From NCBI GenBank assembly GCA_945868195.1, contig CAMBLP010000092.1, forward strand, positions 1 to 8,304: a stretch of 8,304 bases of DNA. Reading direction: 5' to 3'. Below are positions 1 to 8,237 of the stretch, piece by piece. The position numbers were made by a program, and so were the translations under genes. The stretch is from Bordetella parapertussis. GTDB lineage: Bacteria > Pseudomonadota > Gammaproteobacteria > Burkholderiales > Burkholderiaceae_B. How positions within the stretch are numbered: the first letter of the stretch is position 1; every line of letters starts with the position of its first letter. Under the pieces are notes generated by a model. That model had not been told where the DNA came from, did not search any database, and saw nothing but the letters and a program-made list of their open reading frames with translations.

Positions 1-676
1 TCTGCGTGACTTTGCTGCCCGTCATTCCATTCAATGGTGGCTACAGCCACATGGACCGGAAACGGTCGCGCCTTTAGACCCAGACCAAGCGCATCTCTTA
101 CATTACACCTTGCCTGAGTTCGGTTTGGAAATGCCTTTCAAACCTACTGACTTTACGCAAGTCAACCATCAAATCAATAGAGTGCTTGTTTCCCGCGCGT
201 TGAACCTGCTTGAACCACAAGCACAAGATCGTATTGCGGATATGTTTTGTGGTCTTGGGAATTTCACACTTCCTCTGGCAACACGTTGTCGAGAGGTGGT
301 GGGTGTCGAAGGTAGCGAAACCTTGACCTCGCGCGCTCAGGAGGCAGCAAAACGCGCTGGGATGGGGCACGCTAAATTTGAAACTCTGAATTTGTTCGAT
401 GTGACAGCAGAGTGGTTGGCAGAGCTGGGTTACTTTGACAGGATGCTGATCGACCCACCCCGTGAGGGTGCGCAAGCACTTTCCCAGGCACTGATCAATT
501 TACCAAAATCGTATAGACCCGTTCGTATTGTGTATGTGTCATGCAATCCTGCGACACTTGCGCGAGACACAGCAATCTTGTTACATGCAGGTGGCTACAA
601 GCTCAAAGCGGCCGGTGTGGTGAATATGTTTCCCCACACTAGCCATGTCGAATCAATTGCCGTTTTTGAGTCTTGA
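1..676 (+). CDS. rlmD: 23S rRNA (uracil-1939-C5)-methyltransferase RlmD, 3' part
   Basis: This is the C-terminal 224 residues of an RlmD (RumA) type enzyme, which uses S-adenosylmethionine to methylate C5 of U1939 in 23S rRNA. The reading frame is open from base 2, so the gene begins outside the window; the missing part should hold the TRAM domain and the cysteines of the iron-sulfur cluster. Visible motifs are DFTQVN (152-169), the SAM-binding DMFCGLGNF (239-265), the DPPREGA motif (452-472), the catalytic cysteine in [11 protein letters not shown] (Cys codon at 542) and the HVESIA end motif with the probable general-base Glu (codon at 650). These distinguish RlmD from the related TrmA and RlmC, although RlmC cannot be excluded without the N-terminus. 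The last 24 bases overlap the 3' end of argH on the other strand. No sign of damage is seen. Confidence 0.93.
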   Translation, partial: LRDFAARHSIQWWLQPHGPETVAPLDPDQAHLLHYTLPEFGLEMPFKPTDFTQVNHQINRVLVSRALNLLEPQAQDRIADMFCGLGNFTLPLATRCREVVGVEGSETLTSRAQEAAKRAGMGHAKFETLNLFDVTAEWLAELGYFDRMLIDPPREGAQALSQALINLPKSYRPVRIVYVSCNPATLARDTAILLHAGGYKLKAAGVVNMFPHTSHVESIAVFES

Positions 677-2080
677 GTCGATAATTTTTTGTGCTGCTTG
701 ACGGACGCGGTCAGGCGCGGTACCTCCGATATGATTGCGCGCTGCAACAGATCCTTCGAGAGTTAGAACGCTGTGCACATCGTCTCCGATTAAGAGATGA
801 AATTTTCTGAGTTCAGCAACACTCAGATCCGCAAGATCACAGCCCTTTTTCTCACACTCACGCACTGCATGCGCGACGGCTTCGTGCGCATCGCGAAACG
901 GAACACCGCGTTTGACAAGGTAATCGGCTAAATCAGTAGCCGTTGCAAAACCTTGCAATGCAGCCGCACGCATTGCGTCTGCTTTAACCCGAATGCCACC
1001 GACAAGATCCACAAAAATCGTGAGCGTATCGCGCACCGTGTCGGCCGTATCGAAGAGACCTTCCTTGTCTTCTTGATTGTCTTTGTTGTAGGCGAGAGGT
1101 TGACCTTTCATGAGCGTCAATAACGCGACGAGGTGACCATTGACACGTCCCGTTTTGCCGCGGGCAAGTTCAGGTACATCCGGATTTTTCTTTTGAGGCA
1201 TGATCGAACTGCCTGTACAAAAACGATCTGCCAGATCAATAAATCCTATCCGTGGACTCATCCAAATCACGATTTCTTCAGAAAATCTTGAAATGTGCGT
1301 CATGATTAGGGCGCACGCACTACAAAACTCAATCGCAAAATCACGGTCAGACACCGCATCGAGTGAGTTTTGGCAGACGTCATCAAATTCCAGTAACTTG
1401 GCGACTAAAGGGCGATCGATCGGGAAGCTGGTGCCAGCCAAGGCTGCAGCGCCTAGTGGCAAAATATTGACCCGTTTGCGACAGTCCTCTAAGCGTGCTG
1501 CGTCTCGTCCAAACATCTCGGCATAGGCCAATAAATGATGACCAAACGTGACGGGTTGTGCGACTTGCATATGCGTGAAACCAGGCAGAATCGTGCTTGA
1601 ATGCTCCAAAGCGACAAGCGCGAGTGCATGACGCAGTTGCCCAAGCAATACGATCAGTCCATCGATTTCATGGCGGAGCCAGAGGCGAATATCGGTCGCG
1701 ACCTGATCATTGCGCGAACGGCCAGTATGAAGACGCTTGCCAGCGTCGCCCACGAGCTCAACGAGACGCTTTTCAATATTCAGGTGGACATCTTCGAGAT
1801 CTAATAGCCACTGGAAGCGGCCTTCGTCGATTTCAGTCAAAATCTGCATCATGCCGCGTTCGATATCGCTGCGGTCCTGGGGTGTGATCACTTTGACGGC
1901 TTCGAGCATCTGGGCATGTGCCAAGGAGCCTTGGATATCGAATCGCGCTAGGCGTTTATCAAAGTCCACGGAGGCTGTATAGCGCTTGACAAGCTCCGAA
2001 ACGGGTTCCGAAAAGCGGGCAGACCACGCTTTGGCTTTTTTGTCGAATTGGCTCTGATTTGGATTGGGTGTATTTTTCAT
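653..2080 (-). CDS. argH: Argininosuccinate lyase (last step of arginine synthesis)
   Basis: The 475-residue product splits argininosuccinate into arginine and fumarate and acts in the cytoplasm as a homotetramer. It is full length for the family. Diagnostic stretches are [13 protein letters not shown] (residues 118-130), LPGFTHMQ with the conserved His170, and the fumarase/aspartase superfamily signature [11 protein letters not shown] at 290-300, on the mobile loop that carries the catalytic Ser. The C-terminal part keeps the RDAHEAV region (396-402) typical of ArgH. I chose the ATG at 2080 over an in-frame TTG nine bases upstream (2089), because the TTG abuts a perfect TATAAT hexamer and would lie outside a transcript made from it. 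No Shine-Dalgarno sequence precedes either start. The gene diverges from nadE and its tail overlaps rlmD by 24 bases. Confidence 0.96.
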   Translation of the reverse strand: MKNTPNPNQSQFDKKAKAWSARFSEPVSELVKRYTASVDFDKRLARFDIQGSLAHAQMLEAVKVITPQDRSDIERGMMQILTEIDEGRFQWLLDLEDVHLNIEKRLVELVGDAGKRLHTGRSRNDQVATDIRLWLRHEIDGLIVLLGQLRHALALVALEHSSTILPGFTHMQVAQPVTFGHHLLAYAEMFGRDAARLEDCRKRVNILPLGAAALAGTSFPIDRPLVAKLLEFDDVCQNSLDAVSDRDFAIEFCSACALIMTHISRFSEEIVIWMSPRIGFIDLADRFCTGSSIMPQKKNPDVPELARGKTGRVNGHLVALLTLMKGQPLAYNKDNQEDKEGLFDTADTVRDTLTIFVDLVGGIRVKADAMRAAALQGFATATDLADYLVKRGVPFRDAHEAVAHAVRECEKKGCDLADLSVAELRKFHLLIGDDVHSVLTLEGSVAARNHIGGTAPDRVRQAAQKIIDSRLKNGN

Positions 2081-2089
2081 GATGAACAA

Positions 2090-2117
2090 ATTATAGATCG
2101 CAGCGCAGCCTTGACAG
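2090..2117 (-). promoter_or_regulatory. Candidate sigma-70 promoter of argH, leaderless geometry
   Basis: Read on the minus strand, a perfect TATAAT (2095-2090) is preceded after a 16-base spacer by CTGTCA (2117-2112), a 4 of 6 match to TTGACA. Only nine bases separate the hexamer from the argH ATG, so a normally placed transcription start would leave a 5' leader of about 2 to 4 bases. The promoter is inferred from sequence match alone. Confidence 0.5.
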
Positions 2118-2138
2118 GCATGAGATAATTTTTACTTA
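2111..2138 (+). promoter_or_regulatory. Candidate promoter of nadE
   Basis: A perfect TTGACA lies at 2111-2116, on the same bases as the -35 of the opposing argH promoter. Its partner is unclear: TACTTA at 2133-2138 (16-base spacer) is a poor -10. An extended -10 of the form TGn-GATAAT at 2121-2129 is an alternative that would not need the TTGACA. Either would start transcription about 20 to 30 bases before the nadE ATG at 2166. Confidence 0.35.
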
Positions 2139-2165
2139 CGACAACTTGTTTAAACCGGAATTATT

Positions 2166-4196
<2,031 letters not shown>

Positions 4197-4214
4197 TTTC
4201 TGAGTCATATCCAA

Positions 4215-5840
4215 ATGAAATCCTTTGACTGGGCCAACCCGTACCCAACCATTCGTATTCCGGTGTTCGCCCGTAATGTTGTTTCTACATCGCACCCTTT
4301 GGCTGCGCAAGCCGGTTTGCGCATGCTCTTAAAAGGCGGCTCTGCGGTGGATGCTGTGATCGCAGCTGCAGCAGCCATTACGTTGGTTGAGCCTGTCTCT
4401 TGTGGGCTTGGTGGGGATGCTTTTGCGATCGTTTGGGACGGAAAAACACTTCAAGGGCTTAACGCTTCGGGTTATGCGCCTAAAGCTTGGGATATTGATT
4501 ATTTCAAAAAGAAATACGGCGTTGATGTAAATGGACTTGCTAAAGCACCCAAACGAGGCGTAGATGCTATTACCGTCCCCGGCGTTGTCGCGGGTTGGGC
4601 TGCTTTGCACGAGCGTTATGGCAAACTTCCTTTCGCCGAACTGATGGAGCCGGCAATAGAAATCGCAGAGCGAGGCTATTCTGTGCCCCCCGTGGTTGCA
4701 CAAAAGTGGGCTGCGGCGGTTCCAGAACTCAAAAACCAACCTGGTTTTGCGCATACTTTCATGCCTGAAGGTCGCGCACCGATAGTAGGCGAGCGTTTTG
4801 TCTTTAAAGATGTCGCGCAAACCTTAAAAAAAATTGGTGCGTCACTTGGGCGTGATATGTACGAAGGTGAGACTGCAGAAAAACTGGTCGCTTTTATCCG
4901 CGAGCATGGTGGTGCCCACACGCTCGAGGATTTTCGCCAGTATCGCCCAGAGTGGGTAACACCGATTTCAAAGAGTTATCACGGTTATACCCTCCATGAG
5001 ATTCCACCCAATGGTCAGGGCATTTCCGCTTTGCAAGCGCTTGGCATTCTTGAGCATTTTGATGTCGCCAACATGAAGGTTGACTCTGTCGAATCTCAGC
5101 ATGTCCAAATCGAAGCGATGAAACTCGCGATGGCTGACCTTTATCGTTATGTTGCAGATCCGCGCGCCATGGAGGTTTCTGCCTCTCAAATGCTCGATGA
5201 TGGTTACCTCGCTGAGCGCGCAAAGCTGATCGATCTCAATCGTGCAACGCATTTTCCTCCAGGCATGCCACCCACAGGAGGGACGATTTACCTGACCGCT
5301 GCCGATGAAAATGGCATGATGGTTTCTTTTATTCAGTCCAATTACATGGGTTTTGGTTCTGGCGTTGTTGTACCGGGAACCGGTGTCAGTTTTCAGAACC
5401 GTGGCGTTGGTTTTTCCATGGATCCCAAATCCTCCAATGCCGTTCAAGGTCACAAACGACCCTTCCACACCATCATCCCCGGATTTTTAACGCGTGACGG
5501 TGAGCCCGTGATGAGTTTTGGTGTGATGGGCGGGGATATTCAGCCTCAGGGACATATTCAAACGGTCATTCGAATGGTGGACTATCACCAGCAGCCTCAA
5601 GCAGCTTGCGATGCGCCCCGATGGAAGGTGAATCGAGATTTCTCACTAGACGTCGAGTCCACGATGCGCGCATCGACGATTGCAGGGCTGGAAAAGCTTG
5701 GCCATTCGCTCAAAGCGATCGATGACCCTTATATGGACTTTGGTTCGGGTCAGTTTATTTGGCGTTTGTCCAAGGATCTGCAGGATGGCTATGTTGTGGC
5801 CAGTGATAGCCGTCGCGATGGCCAGGCGGTTGGGTTTTAA
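4215..5840 (+). CDS. Gamma-glutamyltransferase-family Ntn hydrolase, cytoplasmic
   Basis: The 541-residue product belongs to the Ggt superfamily, proenzymes that cut themselves in front of a Thr that then acts as nucleophile. The N-terminus has STSHPLAAQAGLRMLLKGGSAVDA (24-47) and EPVSCGLGGDAF (59-70). The predicted nucleophile is Thr357 in TGGTIYLTAADENG, giving subunits of about 356 and 185 residues. The C-terminal part holds GSGVVVPGTGVSFQNRG (381-397) and GVMGGDIQPQGH (436-447). No signal peptide is seen, unlike periplasmic Ggt. The Arg that holds the glutamate moiety in E. coli Ggt is not visible in NASGYAPKAW (83-92), and the Ser-Ser pair of PLSSMSP is His-Thr in RPFHTIIP (415-422). This resembles the YwrD/HpxW side of the family, so the substrate is open. 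I chose the ATG at 4215 over a GTG at 4167 inside glnB. The 3' end overlaps ubiC by 86 bases. Confidence 0.88.
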   Translation: MKSFDWANPYPTIRIPVFARNVVSTSHPLAAQAGLRMLLKGGSAVDAVIAAAAAITLVEPVSCGLGGDAFAIVWDGKTLQGLNASGYAPKAWDIDYFKKKYGVDVNGLAKAPKRGVDAITVPGVVAGWAALHERYGKLPFAELMEPAIEIAERGYSVPPVVAQKWAAAVPELKNQPGFAHTFMPEGRAPIVGERFVFKDVAQTLKKIGASLGRDMYEGETAEKLVAFIREHGGAHTLEDFRQYRPEWVTPISKSYHGYTLHEIPPNGQGISALQALGILEHFDVANMKVDSVESQHVQIEAMKLAMADLYRYVADPRAMEVSASQMLDDGYLAERAKLIDLNRATHFPPGMPPTGGTIYLTAADENGMMVSFIQSNYMGFGSGVVVPGTGVSFQNRGVGFSMDPKSSNAVQGHKRPFHTIIPGFLTRDGEPVMSFGVMGGDIQPQGHIQTVIRMVDYHQQPQAACDAPRWKVNRDFSLDVESTMRASTIAGLEKLGHSLKAIDDPYMDFGSGQFIWRLSKDLQDGYVVASDSRRDGQAVGF

Positions 5841-6405
5841 GCGACCCTAGAAGTTGCCAGAACTCGGGCAAGAAACACTCTGCGACCAAAAGCGGAGTAC
5901 CTTGTCGCCAAAATACGGATCGTCTTGCTAGCAAAGGTCGACAGGGCGCATGAATCCCGTTGGATTGGAAGAGAGTGCGTTGCGCGGTTTGATACAAAGG
6001 AATTTGTTTCGTTAAACGAGCGACCTCGAAATCCGAACGTAATATTGCGACGTCACCATATAAGATGTCCGCGAGCGGTCTGCTTTGGAGCCGACGAACA
6101 CCTTGCCAAACGCCGTGCGACGCCTGCAGTGGCGTCACGCTTCGTGCAACAACGCACTCTGTTTGCTCGATCTCCATCACAATTTCTCTCACCCATACGG
6201 GCGCTTGCACAGTCGTTCCAAGACGATAGGCTTCGTCAGGTTGCGCTCCCGCAGGATACTCGGCCAAGACGCGCAGACTCAGATTGCCAAGCTCGCGCAA
6301 GGCAACGGTGAGGGCACCGGGACGGATTAGCCACTTTTTTTGAAGCACCGATAAAGAAGGTGCAGGGCGGGATCGCCACGGTCTGGATGAGTCAAAAGGA
6401 TGCAT
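5755..6405 (-). CDS. ubiC: Chorismate--pyruvate lyase
   Basis: The 216-residue protein is a UbiC-type lyase that removes pyruvate from chorismate to give 4-hydroxybenzoate, the first committed step of ubiquinone synthesis. Matching stretches are [18 protein letters not shown] (23-40), DEAYRLG (57-63), [10 protein letters not shown] (68-77) with active-site Arg73, VARSVTP (86-92), [10 protein letters not shown] (109-118) and [21 protein letters not shown] (160-180, split by position) with the conserved Glu176. E. coli UbiC is about 165 residues and ends just after its FLP motif. Here about 35 residues follow it, and the last 28 or so are encoded antisense to the end of the Ggt-family gene; this Pro/His/Trp-rich tail is probably not functional. 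No Shine-Dalgarno is seen before the ATG. ubiA is not in the window. Its start lies 20 bases from the divergent pseudouridine-synthase start. Confidence 0.88.
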   Translation of the reverse strand: MHPFDSSRPWRSRPAPSLSVLQKKWLIRPGALTVALRELGNLSLRVLAEYPAGAQPDEAYRLGTTVQAPVWVREIVMEIEQTECVVARSVTPLQASHGVWQGVRRLQSRPLADILYGDVAILRSDFEVARLTKQIPLYQTAQRTLFQSNGIHAPCRPLLARRSVFWRQGTPLLVAECFLPEFWQLLGSLKTQPPGHRDGYHWPQHSHPADPWTNAK

Positions 6406-6412
6406 GGGTGTG

Positions 6413-6419
6413 TATTATC
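6413..6419. promoter_or_regulatory. Overlapping divergent -10 hexamers for ubiC and the pseudouridine synthase
   Basis: The seven bases TATTATC contain TATTAT on the plus strand (6413-6418) and GATAAT on the minus strand (6419-6414), each 5 of 6 to the -10 consensus. They lie 7 bases before the plus-strand ATG at 6426 and 8 bases before the minus-strand ATG at 6405, so either transcript would begin at or next to its start codon. No good -35 is visible for either, and neither gene has a Shine-Dalgarno sequence. Confidence 0.35.
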
Positions 6420-6425
6420 CAACTT

Positions 6426-7154
6426 ATGGAAAAGTTACGCATATCAAAATTAATGGCTGACCGCGGGCTATGCTCAAGACGCGAGGCAGATAGTTATATT
6501 GAGCGAGGCTGGGTTAAAGTCGATGGCGTGGTCGCGAGTTTGGGCGAGCGTGCTTCGCCCACCCAAACCATTACGCTCGATAAAAATGTCGCGGCGCAAC
6601 AAATCTCTCGTGTCACGATCCTTATTCATAAGCCAATGGCCTATGTATCAGGTCAAGCGGAAGATGGTTATACGCCTGCTGTTGCTTTGATCAATGCGAC
6701 GAGTCGCGCTCAGTCGGACCGAAGTCCTCTCAAGTTCGATCGATCCCAGCTAAGAGGACTCGCCGTCGCAGGACGGTTGGATATCGATTCGACAGGCTTG
6801 TTGGTCTTGACGCAAGATGGTCGTATCGCTCGTCAACTGATTGGTGAGGATTCAGAAATCGAAAAAGAATATCTTGTCCGCGTGCAAGGTCGGTTAGCTC
6901 CGGGCGGGTTAGAGCTCCTCAATGAGGGTCTCTCCCTTGACGGAAAACGGCTTAAACGCGCTCAAGTGCGTTGGCAAAATGAAGATCAGTTGCAGTTTGT
7001 ATTGCGTGAAGGTAAAAAAAGACAAATTCGTCGAATGTGTGAGCTCGTTGGTCTCAAGGTTCTCGGACTTAAACGCGTTCGGATCGGAGGTGTGAAGCTT
7101 TCGGACTTGCCTGTGGGCCAGTGGCGCTACCTCGGTACCAACGAGCGGTTTTGA
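6426..7154 (+). CDS. rRNA pseudouridine synthase, RsuA/RluB/E/F family
   Basis: The 242-residue protein converts uridine to pseudouridine, probably in 23S rRNA, without cofactor. Residues 1 to about 50 form an S4 RNA-binding domain ([24 protein letters not shown] at 5-28). The catalytic domain follows, with [10 protein letters not shown] (68-77), the family motif [17 protein letters not shown] (116-132) carrying the catalytic Asp119, EKEYLVRV (146-153) and [13 protein letters not shown] (193-205). The RQIRRM form and arrangement are closest to RluF/RluB-like members, but the target uridine cannot be read from sequence, so no symbol is given. The ATG at 6426 gives the N-terminus expected of the family; a GTG at 6360 would run far into ubiC. 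No Shine-Dalgarno is present. The stop lies 13 bases from the rlmJ stop. Confidence 0.92.
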   Translation: MEKLRISKLMADRGLCSRREADSYIERGWVKVDGVVASLGERASPTQTITLDKNVAAQQISRVTILIHKPMAYVSGQAEDGYTPAVALINATSRAQSDRSPLKFDRSQLRGLAVAGRLDIDSTGLLVLTQDGRIARQLIGEDSEIEKEYLVRVQGRLAPGGLELLNEGLSLDGKRLKRAQVRWQNEDQLQFVLREGKKRQIRRMCELVGLKVLGLKRVRIGGVKLSDLPVGQWRYLGTNERF

Positions 7155-7167
7155 CGAGGCTGAGATA

Positions 7168-8025
7168 CTAGTGCGTGAGAAAATCTAATTTGTAATGCGC
7201 ACGTTCATCTTGCCCCAATGTTTTGACTAACCATGGCAAAGTTTCTTTCATTGCTGCAGTTAATGTGTAGGGCGGATTAATGACAAACATACCGCTACCA
7301 TGGAGACCTAAGCCATCAGAGGAGGGCTTTTGTACAGATACACTGACGTGGGTCCAATTTTTTCCGGATATCTTTTCTAACTGGCGTGGAAGCTCTTGTG
7401 CTTCGCGGCGTTGTATCTGTGGATACCACACAACATAACAGCCCGTTGGGAAGCGTAGCAACGCGTCTTTTAACGTTTCGATCACGCGTCGATAGTCTTG
7501 CTTATCTTCGTAGGAAGGATCGAACAAAACTATCGCGCGTCGTGTCGGTGGTGGAATATGACCTTTGAGGCCTGCAAATCCATCATCACCAAAGACTGCA
7601 GTTTGTCTTGGTACTCTCGAAACACGCTGATCAAGGTTTTGACGAAGGATATCAGCTTCGTTTGAGTGCATTTCAAACAACCGCAGCTTATCTTGCGCGC
7701 GACAGGCATGGAGAGCGAGCCATGGAGAGCCAGGATAGATTCGCAACTCGCCATCGGGATTCAGCTCTTTAATGACGTCTAGATAATGCATGACTGCAGG
7801 CGGACGTGATTTTGCATCCCAAACACGCCCAATACCATCGAGATATTCGCCTTTTTTCTGAGCCCACTCTCCTCCGAGGTCATACAAGCCAGCACCGGCA
7901 TGAAGGTCAACAAACCAATAAGGCGTTTCCTTTTGGTTGTAATACTGAAGAATATGGGTGAGAACGATATGTTTGAGAACATCGGCATGATTGCCTGCAT
8001 GAAAACCGTGTCGATAACTAAACAA
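7168..8025 (-). CDS. rlmJ: 23S rRNA (adenine-2030-N6)-methyltransferase
   Basis: The 285-residue enzyme (YhiR family) uses S-adenosylmethionine to methylate N6 of A2030 in 23S rRNA. Its N-terminus FSYRHGFHAGNHADVLKH is the family hallmark and contains Tyr4, His6 and Lys18, which match active-site residues of the E. coli enzyme. VDLHAGAGLYDLG (39-51) is the SAM-binding motif I, and DPSYE (169-173) is the catalytic motif IV with Asp169. The usual form is DPPY; here the second Pro is Ser. INPPYTL (249-255) near the C-terminus is also typical. The start is TTG at 8025, supported by GGAG six bases upstream and by the N-terminal match; no in-frame ATG occurs between an upstream in-frame stop and this codon. 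It is transcribed away from ppiD. Confidence 0.95.
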   Translation of the reverse strand: MFSYRHGFHAGNHADVLKHIVLTHILQYYNQKETPYWFVDLHAGAGLYDLGGEWAQKKGEYLDGIGRVWDAKSRPPAVMHYLDVIKELNPDGELRIYPGSPWLALHACRAQDKLRLFEMHSNEADILRQNLDQRVSRVPRQTAVFGDDGFAGLKGHIPPPTRRAIVLFDPSYEDKQDYRRVIETLKDALLRFPTGCYVVWYPQIQRREAQELPRQLEKISGKNWTHVSVSVQKPSSDGLGLHGSGMFVINPPYTLTAAMKETLPWLVKTLGQDERAHYKLDFLTH

Positions 8026-8031
8026 ATGACT

Positions 8032-8035
8032 CTCC
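8032..8035 (-). promoter_or_regulatory. Ribosome binding site fixing the rlmJ TTG start
   Basis: GGAG (within CGGAGAG) lies six bases before the TTG at 8025 on the minus strand. It is the clearest Shine-Dalgarno in the window and supports the rare TTG start. Confidence 0.75.
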
Positions 8036-8050
8036 GAAATATATAATAGT

Positions 8051-8056
8051 ATTATA
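8051..8056 (-). promoter_or_regulatory. Candidate -10 element of rlmJ
   Basis: A perfect TATAAT on the minus strand (8056-8051) would start transcription near 8044, leaving about 18 bases of leader with the GGAG inside it. The -35 region (TTTATT near 8079-8074) is a poor match. The surrounding DNA is very AT-rich, which raises the chance of a random hit but could also act as an upstream promoter element. Confidence 0.45.
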
Positions 8057-8069
8057 AATCAATTATTTA
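8057..8069 (+). promoter_or_regulatory. Exact IHF consensus site next to the rlmJ -10
   Basis: AATCAATTATTTA fits the IHF consensus WATCAANNNNTTR at every fixed position and is flanked by AT-rich DNA, as functional sites often are. It directly abuts the rlmJ -10 and fills its spacer. A chance match in DNA this AT-rich is quite possible. Confidence 0.3.
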
Positions 8070-8105
8070 AATAAATAAATTCATGTAGTACTTAAGAAAA
8101 TATCG

Positions 8106-8133
8106 TTGTATGATTTAAAGTCCTGTTTATAGT
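8106..8133 (+). promoter_or_regulatory. Candidate promoter in the ppiD upstream region
   Basis: TATAGT (8128-8133, 5 of 6 to the -10 consensus) is preceded after 16 bases by TTGTAT (8106-8111), which matches only the TTG of the -35. Transcription would begin near 8140. It is the only reasonable plus-strand promoter seen between the rlmJ start and ppiD. Confidence 0.35.
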
Positions 8134-8141
8134 GTGACAGG
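8122..8141. repeat. Dyad CCTGT-N10-ACAGG straddling the -10 element
   Basis: CCTGT (8122-8126) and ACAGG (8137-8141) form a perfect 5-bp dyad with ten bases between, and the TATAGT hexamer lies inside it. It could be an operator. The ten-base gap is two more than the LexA box allows. Confidence 0.3.
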
Positions 8142-8154
8142 TGTATCGAATACA
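8142..8154. repeat. Dyad TGTAT-cga-ATACA just after the predicted transcription start
   Basis: Two perfect 5-base arms flank a three-base centre, immediately after the preceding dyad and within a few bases of the predicted start at about 8140. It could be a repressor site or a small RNA hairpin. Short dyads like this do occur by chance in AT-rich DNA. Confidence 0.3.
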
Positions 8155-8185
8155 TACTCACTTTCAAAGATTCTTTAAGCATAGC

Positions 8186-8220
8186 GTAAGCCGGTGGTAA
8201 ACTTCGGCGGCTTACTTTTT
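8186..8220 (+). terminator. Rho-independent terminator 17 bases before ppiD
   Basis: GTAAGCCG (8186-8193) pairs perfectly with CGGCTTAC (8208-8215) around a 14-base loop, and five T follow at 8216-8220. The mirror strand lacks a T run, so it works only for plus-strand transcripts. The nearest annotated plus-strand gene upstream ends about 1 kb earlier (7154), with rlmJ reading the other way between. The terminator must therefore serve an unannotated transcript, or act as an attenuator for ppiD. Confidence 0.65.
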
Positions 8221-8237
8221 AGGTGTGCGGCTCATTT

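Larger units (their letters stand above)
8140..8220 (+). ncRNA. Possible small RNA or attenuated leader upstream of ppiD
   Basis: This segment runs from the transcription start predicted for the TATAGT promoter to the end of the T run after a strong hairpin, about 80 bases. It contains the TGTAT/ATACA hairpin near its 5' end. It has no convincing reading frame and does not fold as a tRNA by eye. It could be an independent small RNA or the terminated form of a ppiD leader. No known RNA family is recognised, so the call rests only on promoter and terminator placement. Confidence 0.22.

Noticed and set aside
98..475. Open frame of 125 codons on the minus strand
   Set aside because: It is antisense to the conserved SAM-binding region of rlmD and has no recognisable domain.
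653..690. Terminator between rlmD and argH
   Set aside because: T runs occur, but no hairpin of useful length precedes them; the tandem TTGAGTC (666-679) is too short to mean much.
2081..2165. Riboswitch leader for nadE
   Set aside because: The whole intergenic region is 85 bases, much of it taken up by promoter-like elements, and no stable hairpins or known aptamer motifs are visible.
4968..5468. Open frame of 166 codons on the minus strand
   Set aside because: It lies wholly inside the well-conserved Ggt-family gene in antisense, and its product shows no recognisable family.
5925..6311. Open frame of 128 codons on the plus strand
   Set aside because: It is antisense to the core of ubiC, whose motifs are clear; the product is rich in Arg and looks like a shadow frame.
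6360..6425. Earlier GTG start for the pseudouridine synthase
   Set aside because: It would add 22 residues antisense to the start of ubiC, while the S4 domain begins right after the ATG at 6426.
7167..7172. Palindrome ACTAGT between the pseudouridine synthase and rlmJ stops
   Set aside because: A six-base palindrome is expected by chance and has no T run or further symmetry.
8123..8140. LexA (SOS) box CTGT...ACAG
   Set aside because: The half sites are separated by ten bases; LexA boxes of this type need eight.
8026..8237. tRNA gene in the region before ppiD, as in some related genomes
   Set aside because: No cloverleaf, GGTTCGA-type T-arm or matching acceptor ends could be found on either strand.
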